DNA of 11,837 nt from an uncultured Collinsella sp. (GCA_902476475.1 CABSDO010000064.1:1-11837), one strand, 5' to 3'; numbered from the stretch's first letter, positions 1 through 7,351 are shown. The notes: generated by a model not told the origin, from the sequence alone. Numbers and translations: made by a program.

Positions 1-27
1 ACGGCACCGAGCCGTCATCGAACTTGG

Positions 28-59
28 AAGGGGGAGGCCTCGCGGCCTCCCCCTTTTTT
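28..59 (+). terminator. Intrinsic terminator of the upstream transcription unit
   Basis: A perfect 10-bp GC-rich stem (30-39 with 44-53) closes on a TCGC tetraloop and is followed by six T residues (54-59). The A residues at 28-29 can pair with the first Ts. It ends whatever unit precedes the window. Bases 1-27 are too short to assign to a gene. Confidence 0.93.
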
Positions 60-73
60 GCGTTTACGGGTTT

Positions 74-103
74 TTGTCTCACATAGTGGCTGTGTTTTAT
101 AAC
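74..103 (+). promoter_or_regulatory. Possible upstream promoter of the acpS operon (P1)
   Basis: A TTGTCT box at 74-79 and a TATAAC box at 98-103 are separated by 18 nt, a reasonable sigma-70-type match. It lies just after the upstream terminator, where a new unit must start. It competes with, or adds to, the similar pair at 110-139. Assigned by eye from consensus only. Confidence 0.4.
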
Positions 104-109
104 CCTCGT

Positions 110-139
110 TTGTCGCATCTTCTGTGAACGGGCTACAAT
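110..139 (+). promoter_or_regulatory. Likely proximal promoter of the acpS operon (P2)
   Basis: TTGTCG at 110-115 and TACAAT at 134-139 are 18 nt apart, which predicts a transcript start near 146 and a leader of about 23 nt before the acpS ATG at 169. The -10 box matches the sigma-70 consensus in five of six positions. No other candidate lies closer to the operon start. Confidence 0.55.
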
Positions 140-168
140 AACTTAGTCTGTGCGATATGGAGGTGAAC

Positions 169-708
169 ATGGCTGAAGCTGGTATCGGCGTTGATATCGT
201 CGAGATTTCCCGCATGAAATCAATTCTTGAAAAGACGCCGTCGTTTGCTCGGCGTGTGTTTACCGAAGAAGAGCGTGCGTATTGCGATGCATCATCGCGT
301 CCCGCTGCTCACTATGCGAGTCGCTTTGCTTCGCGCGAGGCGGTGCTTAAAGCTCTCGGCACGGGTTTTAGTCAAGGCGTGGGTCGCAAGGATGTTTCGG
401 TAACGCGTGATAAACTCGGCAAACCGAAGGCGCTGCTTTCGGGCCGTGCTCTCGAGATCGCTCTAGAACTGGGTGTTGTTGAGGTCGCTCTTTCCATTAC
501 GCTTACGGGAGACTTGGCCGTTGCGAATGCCATCGCGATTACCGAAGATGCTCGACCTAAGCCAAAAGATGAAAAACTGAGCACCAAGAAACGCGTTGCG
601 CAGACATTTAAAGAGGCTCGCTCTGTTTTAGATGAGCTTGAGCAGCTGCAGAATTCAGCATTGACGGAGCACCTGGGCGATGCTTCGCAAGATACGCTAG
701 GAGCATAG
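169..708 (+). CDS. acpS: Holo-[acyl-carrier-protein] synthase with C-terminal extension
   Basis: AcpS transfers 4'-phosphopantetheine from CoA to a serine of apo-acyl carrier protein, activating it for fatty acid synthesis in the cytosol. The N-terminus has the family signature GIGVDIVEI (residues 5-13, metal-binding Asp9). The second signature SREAVLKALGTG follows at 55-66 (Glu57, Lys61). I chose the ATG at 169 over the in-frame ATG at 157 because GGAGG at 159-163 is well spaced for 169 and the earlier ATG overlaps that ribosome binding site. The 179-residue product exceeds the usual 120-130. Residues from about 126 on form a charged, probably helical tail rich in Lys and Glu that I do not recognise. 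In the late motif usually reading SxxHT, the sequence is SITLT (109-113), so the common His appears to be Leu. It is the first gene of a six-gene operon, and its stop abuts the nnr ATG. Confidence 0.93.
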   Translation: MAEAGIGVDIVEISRMKSILEKTPSFARRVFTEEERAYCDASSRPAAHYASRFASREAVLKALGTGFSQGVGRKDVSVTRDKLGKPKALLSGRALEIALELGVVEVALSITLTGDLAVANAIAITEDARPKPKDEKLSTKKRVAQTFKEARSVLDELEQLQNSALTEHLGDASQDTLGA

Positions 709-2325
709 ATGAAACCGGTTTTGAGTACCGAAGAAGTCGTTCGTCTCGAGGATATCATCGAACGAGAAGGGACTTCGAAGGCCGAGCTTATGGAGCTGGC
801 GGGTGAGTTTGCCGCCAACGAGGTCTTGAAGCTCAATCCCGATCGGGTTCTCGTTCTGGTCGGTTTTGGTAATAATGGCGGCGACGGTTGGGTTGCCGCC
901 GATATCCTGAGCCATAAGGGTGTGGACGTGGATATCGTTTCTCCGGTTGAGCCGGATGAGATTCCTGCTGCTCTGGCACGTCATGTTGCTCGTCGTACGG
1001 CCGGCCGCGATGTGCACGTTTGCGTCGGCCCCTCGCGTGATGAACTCGAGGTTTTGATCGATAAGGCCGATGTTGTTGTCGATGCCATTTTTGGTACCGG
1101 TTTCCACGGGAATCTGCGTGCGCCGTTCTCCATTTGGATTCCTACGGTCAATGAATGCGCCGATTGTGTCGTATCCATTGATGTCCCCTCGGGCCTGAAT
1201 GCCGAGACGGGCGTTGTTGATGACGACTGCATTCGTGCCGAGCATACGGTGACGATGATTGCGCCCAAGATTGGTCTGTATAGCGCTGATGGTCCTGAGT
1301 ATGCTGGCGATTTGATCTGCGGCAATCTTTACGACCGTCTTGACGAGGTCATCGATGATGTCGACCACGCCGCCGAGATTGTCGAGCCCGGTGACTTAGT
1401 TGATTACTTTGCTCCACTACCTACGAATATCGATAAGTATTCCCGTGGCTCTGTGCTTATTGTCGCCGGATCTGCGCAATATCCTGGTGCTGCCATTATG
1501 GCGGCCAAGTCTGCAGCTCGCGCGGGTGCTGGTTACGTGGCAGTCGCGGCTCCTGACGCCTGCGCCAATCTTATTCGCATGGCACTTCCTTCGATTCCCG
1601 TCTTTGCTATTCCGTCTGATTCCCGCGGCTCCTTTGGCGCCGCTGCGCGCATGACGGTGTGCGAGATTGCAAAGAAGTACAGCTGTGTTCTGTGCGGTCC
1701 CGGTATGACGACATCTGCCGGCGCTATGCAGGTGGTTTCGGGCTTGCTCGAGCTTGATGTGCCGCTTATCTTGGACGCCGATGCACTCAACTGCCTTGCT
1801 AAGATTGCCATTGACGGTATTGATAGTAATCCCGAGATGTATCGTCGCGAGCAGCCGTTGGTTATGACGCCGCACTATCGTGAGCTTTCGCGTCTGGTTG
1901 CCGGCGACGAGGTGAACGACCTTGGTACCGCGATTGCGGCCGCGCAGAAGGTTGTCTGGGCTGCAGGCTCCGACAATCTGGTGGTCATTGCCAAGGGGCC
2001 GACGACGGCTATCTGTGGCGTTGAGCGTGTGCTGCTGCCGCTCTCGGGTCCGGCTTCTCTGGCAACTGCCGGTTCGGGTGATGTTCTCGCGGGTATTTTG
2101 GCCGGCACGCTTGCCACCATGCGCGACGAGATGGATCGTTGGGAGTTGCTGTATTCGTACGCCGTCGCACTTCACAGCTACGCCGGTTTTGCTGCGGCGA
2201 CGGAGTATGGTGAGAAGAGCGTAATCGCGACCGATCTTATCGACTTGATCGGTCCTGCCATGGAACTGGCGGCAAAGGATGCGCTCGAAGATCTGGGAAT
2301 CATGGACGAAGGGTCGGATGACTAA
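709..2325 (+). CDS. nnr: Bifunctional NAD(P)HX epimerase / ADP-dependent NAD(P)HX dehydratase
   Basis: This enzyme repairs hydrated, inactive NADH and NADPH. The N-terminal YjeF_N half (about residues 1-225) interconverts the R and S hydrates, and the C-terminal ribokinase-like half (about 235-525) dehydrates S-NAD(P)HX using ADP. In the epimerase half I see GFGNNGGDG at 52-60, DAIFGTG at 125-131 and SIDVPSGL at 156-163. In the dehydratase half I see a Gly/Ala-rich GSAQYPGAAI segment at 254-263, CGPGM at 329-333, LDADALN at 355-361, MTPH at 386-389 and TAGSGDVLAG at 453-462, the last holding the expected catalytic Asp458. The length of 538 fits the fused bacterial form. The ATG directly follows the acpS stop, with AGGAG at 699-703. 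The bifunctional fusion is common and both active sites look intact. Confidence 0.95.
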   Translation: MKPVLSTEEVVRLEDIIEREGTSKAELMELAGEFAANEVLKLNPDRVLVLVGFGNNGGDGWVAADILSHKGVDVDIVSPVEPDEIPAALARHVARRTAGRDVHVCVGPSRDELEVLIDKADVVVDAIFGTGFHGNLRAPFSIWIPTVNECADCVVSIDVPSGLNAETGVVDDDCIRAEHTVTMIAPKIGLYSADGPEYAGDLICGNLYDRLDEVIDDVDHAAEIVEPGDLVDYFAPLPTNIDKYSRGSVLIVAGSAQYPGAAIMAAKSAARAGAGYVAVAAPDACANLIRMALPSIPVFAIPSDSRGSFGAAARMTVCEIAKKYSCVLCGPGMTTSAGAMQVVSGLLELDVPLILDADALNCLAKIAIDGIDSNPEMYRREQPLVMTPHYRELSRLVAGDEVNDLGTAIAAAQKVVWAAGSDNLVVIAKGPTTAICGVERVLLPLSGPASLATAGSGDVLAGILAGTLATMRDEMDRWELLYSYAVALHSYAGFAAATEYGEKSVIATDLIDLIGPAMELAAKDALEDLGIMDEGSDD

Positions 2326-2327
2326 TC

Positions 2328-3473
2328 ATGAATAAAGCCGATTTGACGCGCTGGTCCTGGGTCGAGATCGACCGCGGGGCGCTCCGTCGCAACACGAGGG
2401 CCTATAAGAACTTGCTGAATCCACGTCAGCGCCTGTGCTGCGTGGTCAAGGCCGATGCTTATGGTCATGGAGCTGTTGAGTGCGCCAAGATCATGTATTC
2501 GGCCGGTGCCGACATGTTTGCCGTGGCGACGGTTAACGAGGGCGTTGAGCTCCGACAGGGCGGGATAACGAAACCCATCCTCATCCTAAGCGAGCCGCCT
2601 ATCGAGGCCATTCCGACGTTGCTCGAGTTTGATATCATGCCCTCGGTCTATACGTCTGACTTTGCTCTTGCGTATGGCGAATGTGCCGTCGCGGCGGGCA
2701 AGGTGGGCAAGTATCATCTCGCCATCGAGACGGGCATGAACCGCATCGGCGTTCACTACACGCAGGTGCTCGACTTTGTCCGCGGTATAAATTTCCATCG
2801 CGGTATTCAGTGCGACGGCGTATTTACGCACTTCGCCACGGCCGATGAACCTTCGGGCTGGGACTACAAGCTGCAGTGTCAGCGCTTTACCGAGGCCGTT
2901 CAGGCCATTAAGGATGCGGGTTTTGAGTGCGGTATCGTGCACTGCGCCAACACGCCGTCCTCGATGCTCGACCCCTCGATGCATTTTGATATGATCCGCG
3001 CCGGCATTGGCTTGTATGGCATGCAGCCGTGCGAGCTGAGTGGCCGCGTGATGCAGCTTGATCCCGTTATGAGCGTCCATGCGCGTGTGACGCGCGTGGC
3101 ACACCCTGCGATGGGTGAGGGCGTGGGCTACGGTTTTACCTACCGCGTACCGCGTACGCGCGTTCAGATCTGCACGCTGCCGATCGGTTATGCCGATGGC
3201 CTATCGCGTACGCTTTCCAATCGTATGGATGTGCTGTATCGCGGCGAGCGCGTGCATCAGGTTGGCAATATCTGCATGGACCAGTTTATGGTCGCCATTC
3301 AGTCCAACCCGGCACACGAGATTCCCGAGGCCGAGTATGGTGACGAGATGATCATTGTCGGCCGCGATGGCGATGCCGAGATCACTATGGACGAGATGGC
3401 CCGACTGCGCGGAACGATTAACTACGAGGTCGCCTGCGGCTTTGGCATGCGTCTCGACAAGATCTACGTGTAG
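2328..3473 (+). CDS. alr: Alanine racemase (PLP-dependent)
   Basis: Alanine racemase converts L-alanine to D-alanine for the peptidoglycan peptide stem. The product has 381 residues, normal for the family. The PLP-binding motif VVKADAYGHG lies at 39-48, with Lys41 as the Schiff-base lysine. The second catalytic base should be Tyr268 in GVGYGFTYR. The C-terminal beta domain holds the conserved GNICMDQ at 313-319. No signal peptide or membrane segment is seen, so it is cytosolic. Only two bases separate it from the nnr stop and the ribosome binding site is weak (GAAGGG around 2308-2313), which suggests translational coupling. D-alanine synthesis beside acpS and nnr is a familiar bacterial neighbourhood. 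Confidence 0.96.
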   Translation: MNKADLTRWSWVEIDRGALRRNTRAYKNLLNPRQRLCCVVKADAYGHGAVECAKIMYSAGADMFAVATVNEGVELRQGGITKPILILSEPPIEAIPTLLEFDIMPSVYTSDFALAYGECAVAAGKVGKYHLAIETGMNRIGVHYTQVLDFVRGINFHRGIQCDGVFTHFATADEPSGWDYKLQCQRFTEAVQAIKDAGFECGIVHCANTPSSMLDPSMHFDMIRAGIGLYGMQPCELSGRVMQLDPVMSVHARVTRVAHPAMGEGVGYGFTYRVPRTRVQICTLPIGYADGLSRTLSNRMDVLYRGERVHQVGNICMDQFMVAIQSNPAHEIPEAEYGDEMIIVGRDGDAEITMDEMARLRGTINYEVACGFGMRLDKIYV

Positions 3474-3481
3474 GAGCCGCT

Positions 3482-4102
3482 ATGGGCGTCATGCACATCC
3501 CCGGCCATACCCATCAGGCACCACGTGAGGTCGCACTCGAGGAAATTGAGGCCGTTCTGGGCGATTGTCACCTCTGCCAGCTCTACCAGTCGCGTCACAA
3601 TATCGTGTTTGGCGTGGGAAACCCCCGCGCTCGCGTGATGTTTATTGGTGAGGCGCCGGGCCGCAATGAGGATTTGCAGGGCGAGCCCTTTGTGGGGGCG
3701 GCAGGCGAGGACCTCAACGGCATTTTGTCGCTGGCGGGGCTCAAACGCGAAGACGTCTACATTGCCAACGTGCTTAAGTGCCGCCCGCCGGGAAACCGGA
3801 ATCCGCGTCCCGAGGAAGTGCTGGCTTGCTCGCCGTTTTTGCGTGAGCAGATTCGAAGCATCTGGCCTGATATTATCGTGACGCTCGGCAACCCCGCGAC
3901 GCACTTTGTGCTTAAGACCGAGATTGGCATTACTAAGCTGCGCGGCAGGTTCCACCAGATGGGGCATTTTGTAGTAATGCCCACTTTTCATCCGGCAGCA
4001 GCGCTGCGCAATCCGGCGTGGCAGGAGCTGCTGGAGGAAGACTTTAAGATGCTGGGCGATTATCTGGAGCGACATCCCGCACCAGAGGACGCCTCGGAAT
4101 AA
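3482..4102 (+). CDS. Family 4 (iron-sulfur) uracil-DNA glycosylase
   Basis: The product removes uracil from DNA as the first step of base excision repair. It is assigned to family 4 by four cysteines spaced as expected for a [4Fe-4S] cluster: C29 and C32 (CHLC), C100 in KCRPPGNRNP, and C116 in ACSPFL. It also has motif A, GEAPGRNED (56-64), and motif B, HPAAAL (170-175). Its 206 residues match the family. The ATG at 3482 has AGGAG at 3472-3476, overlapping the alr stop. Nothing in the sequence links it biochemically to its neighbours, so co-transcription may simply be a conserved housekeeping arrangement. A role as a phage-type polymerase-associated domain is unlikely, because the complete four-Cys glycosylase is present. 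Confidence 0.93.
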   Translation: MGVMHIPGHTHQAPREVALEEIEAVLGDCHLCQLYQSRHNIVFGVGNPRARVMFIGEAPGRNEDLQGEPFVGAAGEDLNGILSLAGLKREDVYIANVLKCRPPGNRNPRPEEVLACSPFLREQIRSIWPDIIVTLGNPATHFVLKTEIGITKLRGRFHQMGHFVVMPTFHPAAALRNPAWQELLEEDFKMLGDYLERHPAPEDASE

Positions 4103-4114
4103 TAAGGAGCATAT

Positions 4115-4621
4115 ATGTCCCTGGAGCGCCTGGGGGTAGGTACTTACAAAACGACTTGCGCTGCCGATACGGAGTACTTTGGCGAGCTAATTGCACCGTG
4201 CCTTGAGGACGGCGATGTGCTCATCCTGACCGGTGGCCTGGGAGTGGGCAAAACTCACTTTACCAAGGGCGTCTCGCGCGGGCTGGGCGATGGGCATATG
4301 GTTACGAGCCCTACGTTTGCGCTCATGGCCGTTCACGATCAAGGTCGTATTCCGCTGTTTCACTTTGATCTATACCGCCTGGAGCATGCCTACGAGCTCG
4401 AGGATACGGGCATTTTCGATGTGCTGGGCTATGAGGGTGCTTGCCTGCTGGAATGGGGCGAACAATTCCAGGACGAGCTGACGGATGAGTATCTTTCGGT
4501 GACGCTCAAGCGTGATGAGGGCGATAGCGATGTGCGAACGATAACGCTTGAGGCGCACGGTGACCGCGCAATGGAGCTTTCCCATTTGATTGATAAGGCT
4601 GTACAAGATGAGCTTGCATAA
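4115..4621 (+). CDS. tsaE: tRNA threonylcarbamoyladenosine (t6A) biosynthesis ATPase TsaE
   Basis: TsaE is the small ATPase that works with TsaB and TsaD in forming t6A at position 37 of ANN-decoding tRNAs. The P-loop GGLGVGKTH lies at 40-48, followed by SPTFALM (65-71), the HFDLYRL segment (83-89, with the conserved Asp85) and LLEWGEQF (111-118). All are typical of the family. At 168 residues it is slightly longer than the usual 140-160, with extra sequence at the C-terminus. AAGGAG at 4104-4109 gives a strong start. Its last 14 bases overlap the next gene, which encodes its two partner proteins, so the complex is probably made from adjacent cistrons on one mRNA. Confidence 0.95.
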   Translation: MSLERLGVGTYKTTCAADTEYFGELIAPCLEDGDVLILTGGLGVGKTHFTKGVSRGLGDGHMVTSPTFALMAVHDQGRIPLFHFDLYRLEHAYELEDTGIFDVLGYEGACLLEWGEQFQDELTDEYLSVTLKRDEGDSDVRTITLEAHGDRAMELSHLIDKAVQDELA

Positions 4622-6992
4622 CGACAACGCGCTGGTGGTGGCGCTCGATACCTCGACCGACATGCTTGCCTGCGCGGCAAGCTGGATTGATGGGCAGACG
4701 GGCGAGACGAAGCTCGTGAGTGGCGACCACATGTGTCGCCGTCACGCCAACGTTGAGCTCGTGAATACCGTTGATGGCGTGCTGGCTCAAGCTGGCCTGG
4801 ATCGCAGCGATGTTGGTTGCTATGTGGTCGGCCGCGGCCCGGGGTCCTTTACGGGTGTGCGCATCGGCATCTCCACTGCCAAGGGCCTCGCGCGTGGTGC
4901 CAATGTTCCGCTGCTGGGCGTGTCGACGCTCGACGCTTGCGCTTGGACGGCGTGGAAGGCTGGCGTGCGCGGCAAGCTTGGTATCTTGGCCGATGCTATG
5001 CGCGGTGAGGTATATCCGGCGCTGTATATGCTGGTCGATGAGGGCCCCGAGCGTCAATTTGAGCGCGAACACGTGGTCAAGGCCGCCGTGGCGCTCGATG
5101 AGTGGCGCCAAGCAGCGGACTGGGACCAGGTTCAGCTGACCGGTGACGGTCTCGTGCGCTATGGCAAGCTGCTGGGTGAGGACGAGACCGCCCGCTGCGT
5201 GGAGCGCGACCTGTGGTGGCCTTCGGGTGAGGGCTTGCTGCTCGCGCACGCTGCGGGTGACGGCGATCCGGCTCGCGTCCTGCCGATTTACACGCGCCTT
5301 TCGGATGCCGAGGAAAACGAGCGCAAGCGTCTTGGTCTTGCCGAGAGTGCGCAGAGCGGAATTACGGGCGTTGCCGATGAGCTCGCCGGTCGTCATCTGC
5401 AGTTCCGTCCCATGGGCGCGGCGGATGCCGAGGGCGCGAGCACGCTGGAGGCTGCCTGCTTTGAAGGTGCCGGACACGAGGCGTGGACGCCGGGCATGTT
5501 CCTGTCCGAACTGGGCGAGGACGTCGCTGCGCCGCGTAGTTGGTGGGTGGCACACGACGACGGCAAGCTACTGGGCCTTGCCGGCGGTATGGTCGTGGAC
5601 GGTGATGTGCAGATTCTGGATGTCGCCGTCGACCCGGCACATCGCCGTGAGGGCATTGCCCGCAAGCTGCTGTCGCATGTGAGCTATGATGCCCAGATGC
5701 TCGGCTGCACCACGGCTTCGCTCGAGGTCGAGGACGGCAACGAGGGAGCGATCGCGCTTTATAACGCTCTGGGCTTTACCGAGGCAGGACGGCGCCGCGG
5801 CTACTATGGTGCCGGCAAGGATGCCATCGTCATGACGGCTCCGCTGCCCCTGGTACTTCCGGTCGACAATGCTTCGCCCGAGCCGACGGCGGCAGAGCAG
5901 CGCGTATGGCCGCTGCCTGCTCCTGGGCGCTCCGAGGGGGAGCGTGCCGAAATTGAGCGCCGCCGCCTAGTGCTCGCTATCGAGAGTTCCTGCGACGAGA
6001 CGGCCGTGGCGATTATCGATGCGGATGGCAATATGCTGGCCAACCAGGTGTCGACGCAGATTGATTTTCACGCCCGCTTTGGCGGCGTGGTGCCCGAGAT
6101 CGCCTCGCGCAAACACGTCGAGGTGATTGTGAGTGTCGTGGATGCGGCGCTCGAGGATGCCGCAGCATCGCTTGGTCTTGAGGATGGAGCCATTGCCCCC
6201 AGCGAGCTTGCCGCCGTGGGCGTGACACAGGGTCCGGGCCTGGTGGGCGCGCTCGTGGTTGGCGTCGCCTTCGCCAAGGGCTTTGCCTACGCTGCCGGCA
6301 AGCCGCTCGTGTGCGTCAACCATCTGGAGGGGCACCTGTTTGCCAACCTGCTGGCGCAACCCGACCTCAAACCGCCGTTTATCTTCACGCTTGTCTCGGG
6401 TGGGCACACCATGCTCGTGCACGTGAAGGCGTGGGGCGACTACGAGGTGCTCGGTGAGACGCTCGACGACGCTGTGGGCGAGGCCTTCGACAAGGTAGCC
6501 AAGGCATTGGGTCTGGGCTATCCCGGTGGCCCCATCATTTCCAAGCTGGCCGAGACGGGCAACCCCAAGGCGATCGATTTCCCCCGTGCGCTTAACAGCA
6601 GAGGAGACTATCGCTTCTCGCTTTCGGGCCTTAAAACCGCTGTGACGCTCTACATTGAACAGGAGACCAAGGCCGGGCGCACGATTCACCTGCCCGATCT
6701 GGCAGCTTCGTTTGAGGCAGCTGTCTTTGACGTGCAGTACAAGAAGGCCAAAAACGCATTGCGCGCTACCGGATGCAAGGAATACTGCATCGGTGGCGGC
6801 GTCTCGGCCAACCCGCATCTGCGCGAGATGATGATCAAGAAGCTTGGACGTCAGGGGATTCGCGTAACGGTGCCGCCCTTGTCTGCCTGTACCGATAACG
6901 CAGCCATGATTGCGGAGGTCGCTCGCCGTAAATTCGACCGAGGTGAAATCTCGCCGTTCGACGTCGACGCCGATCCAAACATGACGCTGTAG
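4608..6992 (+). CDS. tsaD: Triple fusion: TsaB - RimI N-acetyltransferase - TsaD
   Basis: One 794-residue protein carries three enzymes normally encoded separately. Residues 1 to about 250 are TsaB, with VALDTST at 11-17 and GRGPGSFTGVR at 75-85. Residues about 264-412 are a GNAT domain of the RimI type, which acetylates the N-terminal alanine of ribosomal protein S18. It shows an acetyl-CoA loop RREGIA at 346-351 and the family ending LYNALGF...RRRGYY. After a linker, residues about 453-794 are TsaD, the threonylcarbamoyl transferase. It has ESSCDET from 459, metal-binding His572 and His576 in NHLEGH, SGGHT at 597-601 and Asp763 in CTDNAAMIA. I chose ATG 4608, preceded by TAAGG at 4594-4598, over a TTG at 4590. 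No stop or frameshift separates the domains. TsaB and TsaD normally form a heterodimer, so covalent linkage is functionally sensible. It ends the operon. Confidence 0.93.
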   Translation: MSLHNDNALVVALDTSTDMLACAASWIDGQTGETKLVSGDHMCRRHANVELVNTVDGVLAQAGLDRSDVGCYVVGRGPGSFTGVRIGISTAKGLARGANVPLLGVSTLDACAWTAWKAGVRGKLGILADAMRGEVYPALYMLVDEGPERQFEREHVVKAAVALDEWRQAADWDQVQLTGDGLVRYGKLLGEDETARCVERDLWWPSGEGLLLAHAAGDGDPARVLPIYTRLSDAEENERKRLGLAESAQSGITGVADELAGRHLQFRPMGAADAEGASTLEAACFEGAGHEAWTPGMFLSELGEDVAAPRSWWVAHDDGKLLGLAGGMVVDGDVQILDVAVDPAHRREGIARKLLSHVSYDAQMLGCTTASLEVEDGNEGAIALYNALGFTEAGRRRGYYGAGKDAIVMTAPLPLVLPVDNASPEPTAAEQRVWPLPAPGRSEGERAEIERRRLVLAIESSCDETAVAIIDADGNMLANQVSTQIDFHARFGGVVPEIASRKHVEVIVSVVDAALEDAAASLGLEDGAIAPSELAAVGVTQGPGLVGALVVGVAFAKGFAYAAGKPLVCVNHLEGHLFANLLAQPDLKPPFIFTLVSGGHTMLVHVKAWGDYEVLGETLDDAVGEAFDKVAKALGLGYPGGPIISKLAETGNPKAIDFPRALNSRGDYRFSLSGLKTAVTLYIEQETKAGRTIHLPDLAASFEAAVFDVQYKKAKNALRATGCKEYCIGGGVSANPHLREMMIKKLGRQGIRVTVPPLSACTDNAAMIAEVARRKFDRGEISPFDVDADPNMTL

Positions 6993-7004
6993 CTGGTACG
7001 GCGC

Positions 7005-7024
7005 GGTCCCCGGGCGGAGGGGCC
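7005..7024 (+). repeat. GC-rich hairpin at the head of the intergenic repeat, copy 1
   Basis: GG-T-CCCC (7005-7011) pairs with GGGGCC (7019-7024) around a 7-base loop, with one bulged T. It begins 12 bases after the tsaD stop and precedes the 24-nt repeated sequence at 7032-7055. The second copy, at the window end, also has a CCCC/GGGG hairpin in this position although its sequence differs. Confidence 0.6.
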
Positions 7025-7031
7025 GGATATA

Positions 7032-7055
7032 AGGTTTCCTGCTCTACAGTCCTGC
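7032..7055. repeat. 24-nt intergenic repeat, copy 1
   Basis: This 24-base sequence starts AGGTTTCCTG and ends ACAGTCCTGC. It occurs again without mismatch at 11813-11836. Both copies begin 36-39 bases after a TAG stop codon and are preceded by a CCCC/GGGG hairpin. Two exact copies in under 12 kb suggest a multicopy genomic repeat. The first six bases belong to the left inverted arm. Confidence 0.88.
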
Positions 7056-7062
7056 GCAAGAC

Positions 7063-7085
7063 GAAGGCCACATTAAGTGGCCTTC
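7063..7085 (+). terminator. Probable terminator of the acpS-tsaD operon
   Basis: A perfect 9-bp stem, GAAGGCCAC (7063-7071) with GTGGCCTTC (7077-7085), has a five-base ATTAA loop. The downstream tract is only TTTGC, so its intrinsic strength is doubtful, but it is the first plausible stop for the operon. It is also embedded in the larger 125-bp inverted repeat, which could compete with its folding. Confidence 0.65.
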
Positions 7086-7134
7086 TTTGCGTGCGGAACT
7101 CGCGATAAACCTTATATCCGGCCCCTCCGCCCGG

Positions 7135-7251
7135 CTCCCGCGGCTCTCAGGGGCATCTCTCAAGCAAAAACTGTCGTTCGGTAAAGTCCGAGATCAGTGG
7201 CGTTTTATACCGAGAAATCCAAAAAAGTTGAAAATTCATTACAAATTTGCG
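7135..7251. other. Non-coding stretch between the palindromic element and the cstA promoter
   Basis: No coding signal, RNA gene or strong hairpin was found here. GC content drops sharply toward the right. The A/T-rich tracts at about 7203-7248 sit directly upstream of the -35 box and could act as an UP-like promoter element. A 60-codon frame from 7087 runs through here but has no ribosome binding site and overlaps the palindrome, so it is not called. Confidence 0.6.
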
Positions 7252-7280
7252 TTGACTTTAGGTAACTAAAGTTTCATACT
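7252..7280 (+). promoter_or_regulatory. Promoter of the cstA leader transcript
   Basis: TTGACT (7252-7257) and CATACT (7275-7280) are separated by exactly 17 nt. The -35 box matches the consensus in five of six positions and an A/T-rich tract lies upstream. The predicted start is near 7287, giving a 5' leader of about 235 nt before cstA. It is the best sigma-70-type promoter in the window. Confidence 0.8.
7256..7271. promoter_or_regulatory. Putative operator: 16-bp dyad between -35 and -10 of cstA
   Basis: CTTTAGGTAACTAAAG is a perfect inverted repeat of six bases around GTAA. It overlaps the end of the -35 box and fills most of the spacer, where a bound repressor would exclude RNA polymerase. 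Chance occurrence in A/T-rich DNA is possible. The regulator cannot be named from this sequence. Confidence 0.5.
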
Positions 7281-7298
7281 CCTTTTCAACCACTGGGG

Positions 7299-7327
7299 GA
7301 TGTGAACACGCACGGATCGTTCACATC
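7299..7327 (+). promoter_or_regulatory. First stem-loop of the cstA 5' leader
   Basis: GATGTGAAC (7299-7307) pairs perfectly with GTTCACATC (7319-7327) around an 11-base loop, just after the predicted transcript start. Part of the left arm (7302-7308) is also complementary to 7353-7359, which overlaps the leader-peptide start codon, so a second fold could hide that start. It could instead be a DNA operator. Confidence 0.6.
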
Positions 7328-7351
7328 ATGATTGAAGAGGATTTCTTAGAC

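Larger units (their letters stand above)
7010..7134. repeat. 125-bp element with perfect 28-bp inverted terminal arms
   Basis: Bases 7010-7037 are the exact reverse complement of 7107-7134, all 28 positions matching. The arms enclose about 69 bases that hold most of a 24-nt repeated sequence and a smaller hairpin at 7063-7085. The whole unit could fold as a cruciform or long RNA hairpin. Its size, terminal inverted repeats and lack of coding capacity resemble a MITE or REP-like palindromic element. I see no clear target-site duplication, and partial GC-rich pairing continues outside the arms. It lies between the tsaD stop and the cstA promoter. Confidence 0.85.

Noticed and set aside
4506..5555. 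A 349-codon minus-strand frame over tsaB-rimI
   Set aside because: It is antisense to clear TsaB and GNAT motifs, has no domain of its own, and is explained by GC-rich codon use.
7010..7134. CRISPR array or integrase attachment site
   Set aside because: There is one inverted pair with no regularly spaced direct repeats, and no tRNA gene or integrase nearby.
7087..7269. A 60-codon + frame after the palindromic element
   Set aside because: It has no ribosome binding site, starts inside the inverted repeat and runs into the cstA promoter.
7301..7325. CRP-like site (TGTGA ... TCACA) in the cstA leader
   Set aside because: The half-sites are 15 bases apart rather than 6, and the site lies downstream of the predicted transcript start. 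A stem-loop is the simpler reading.
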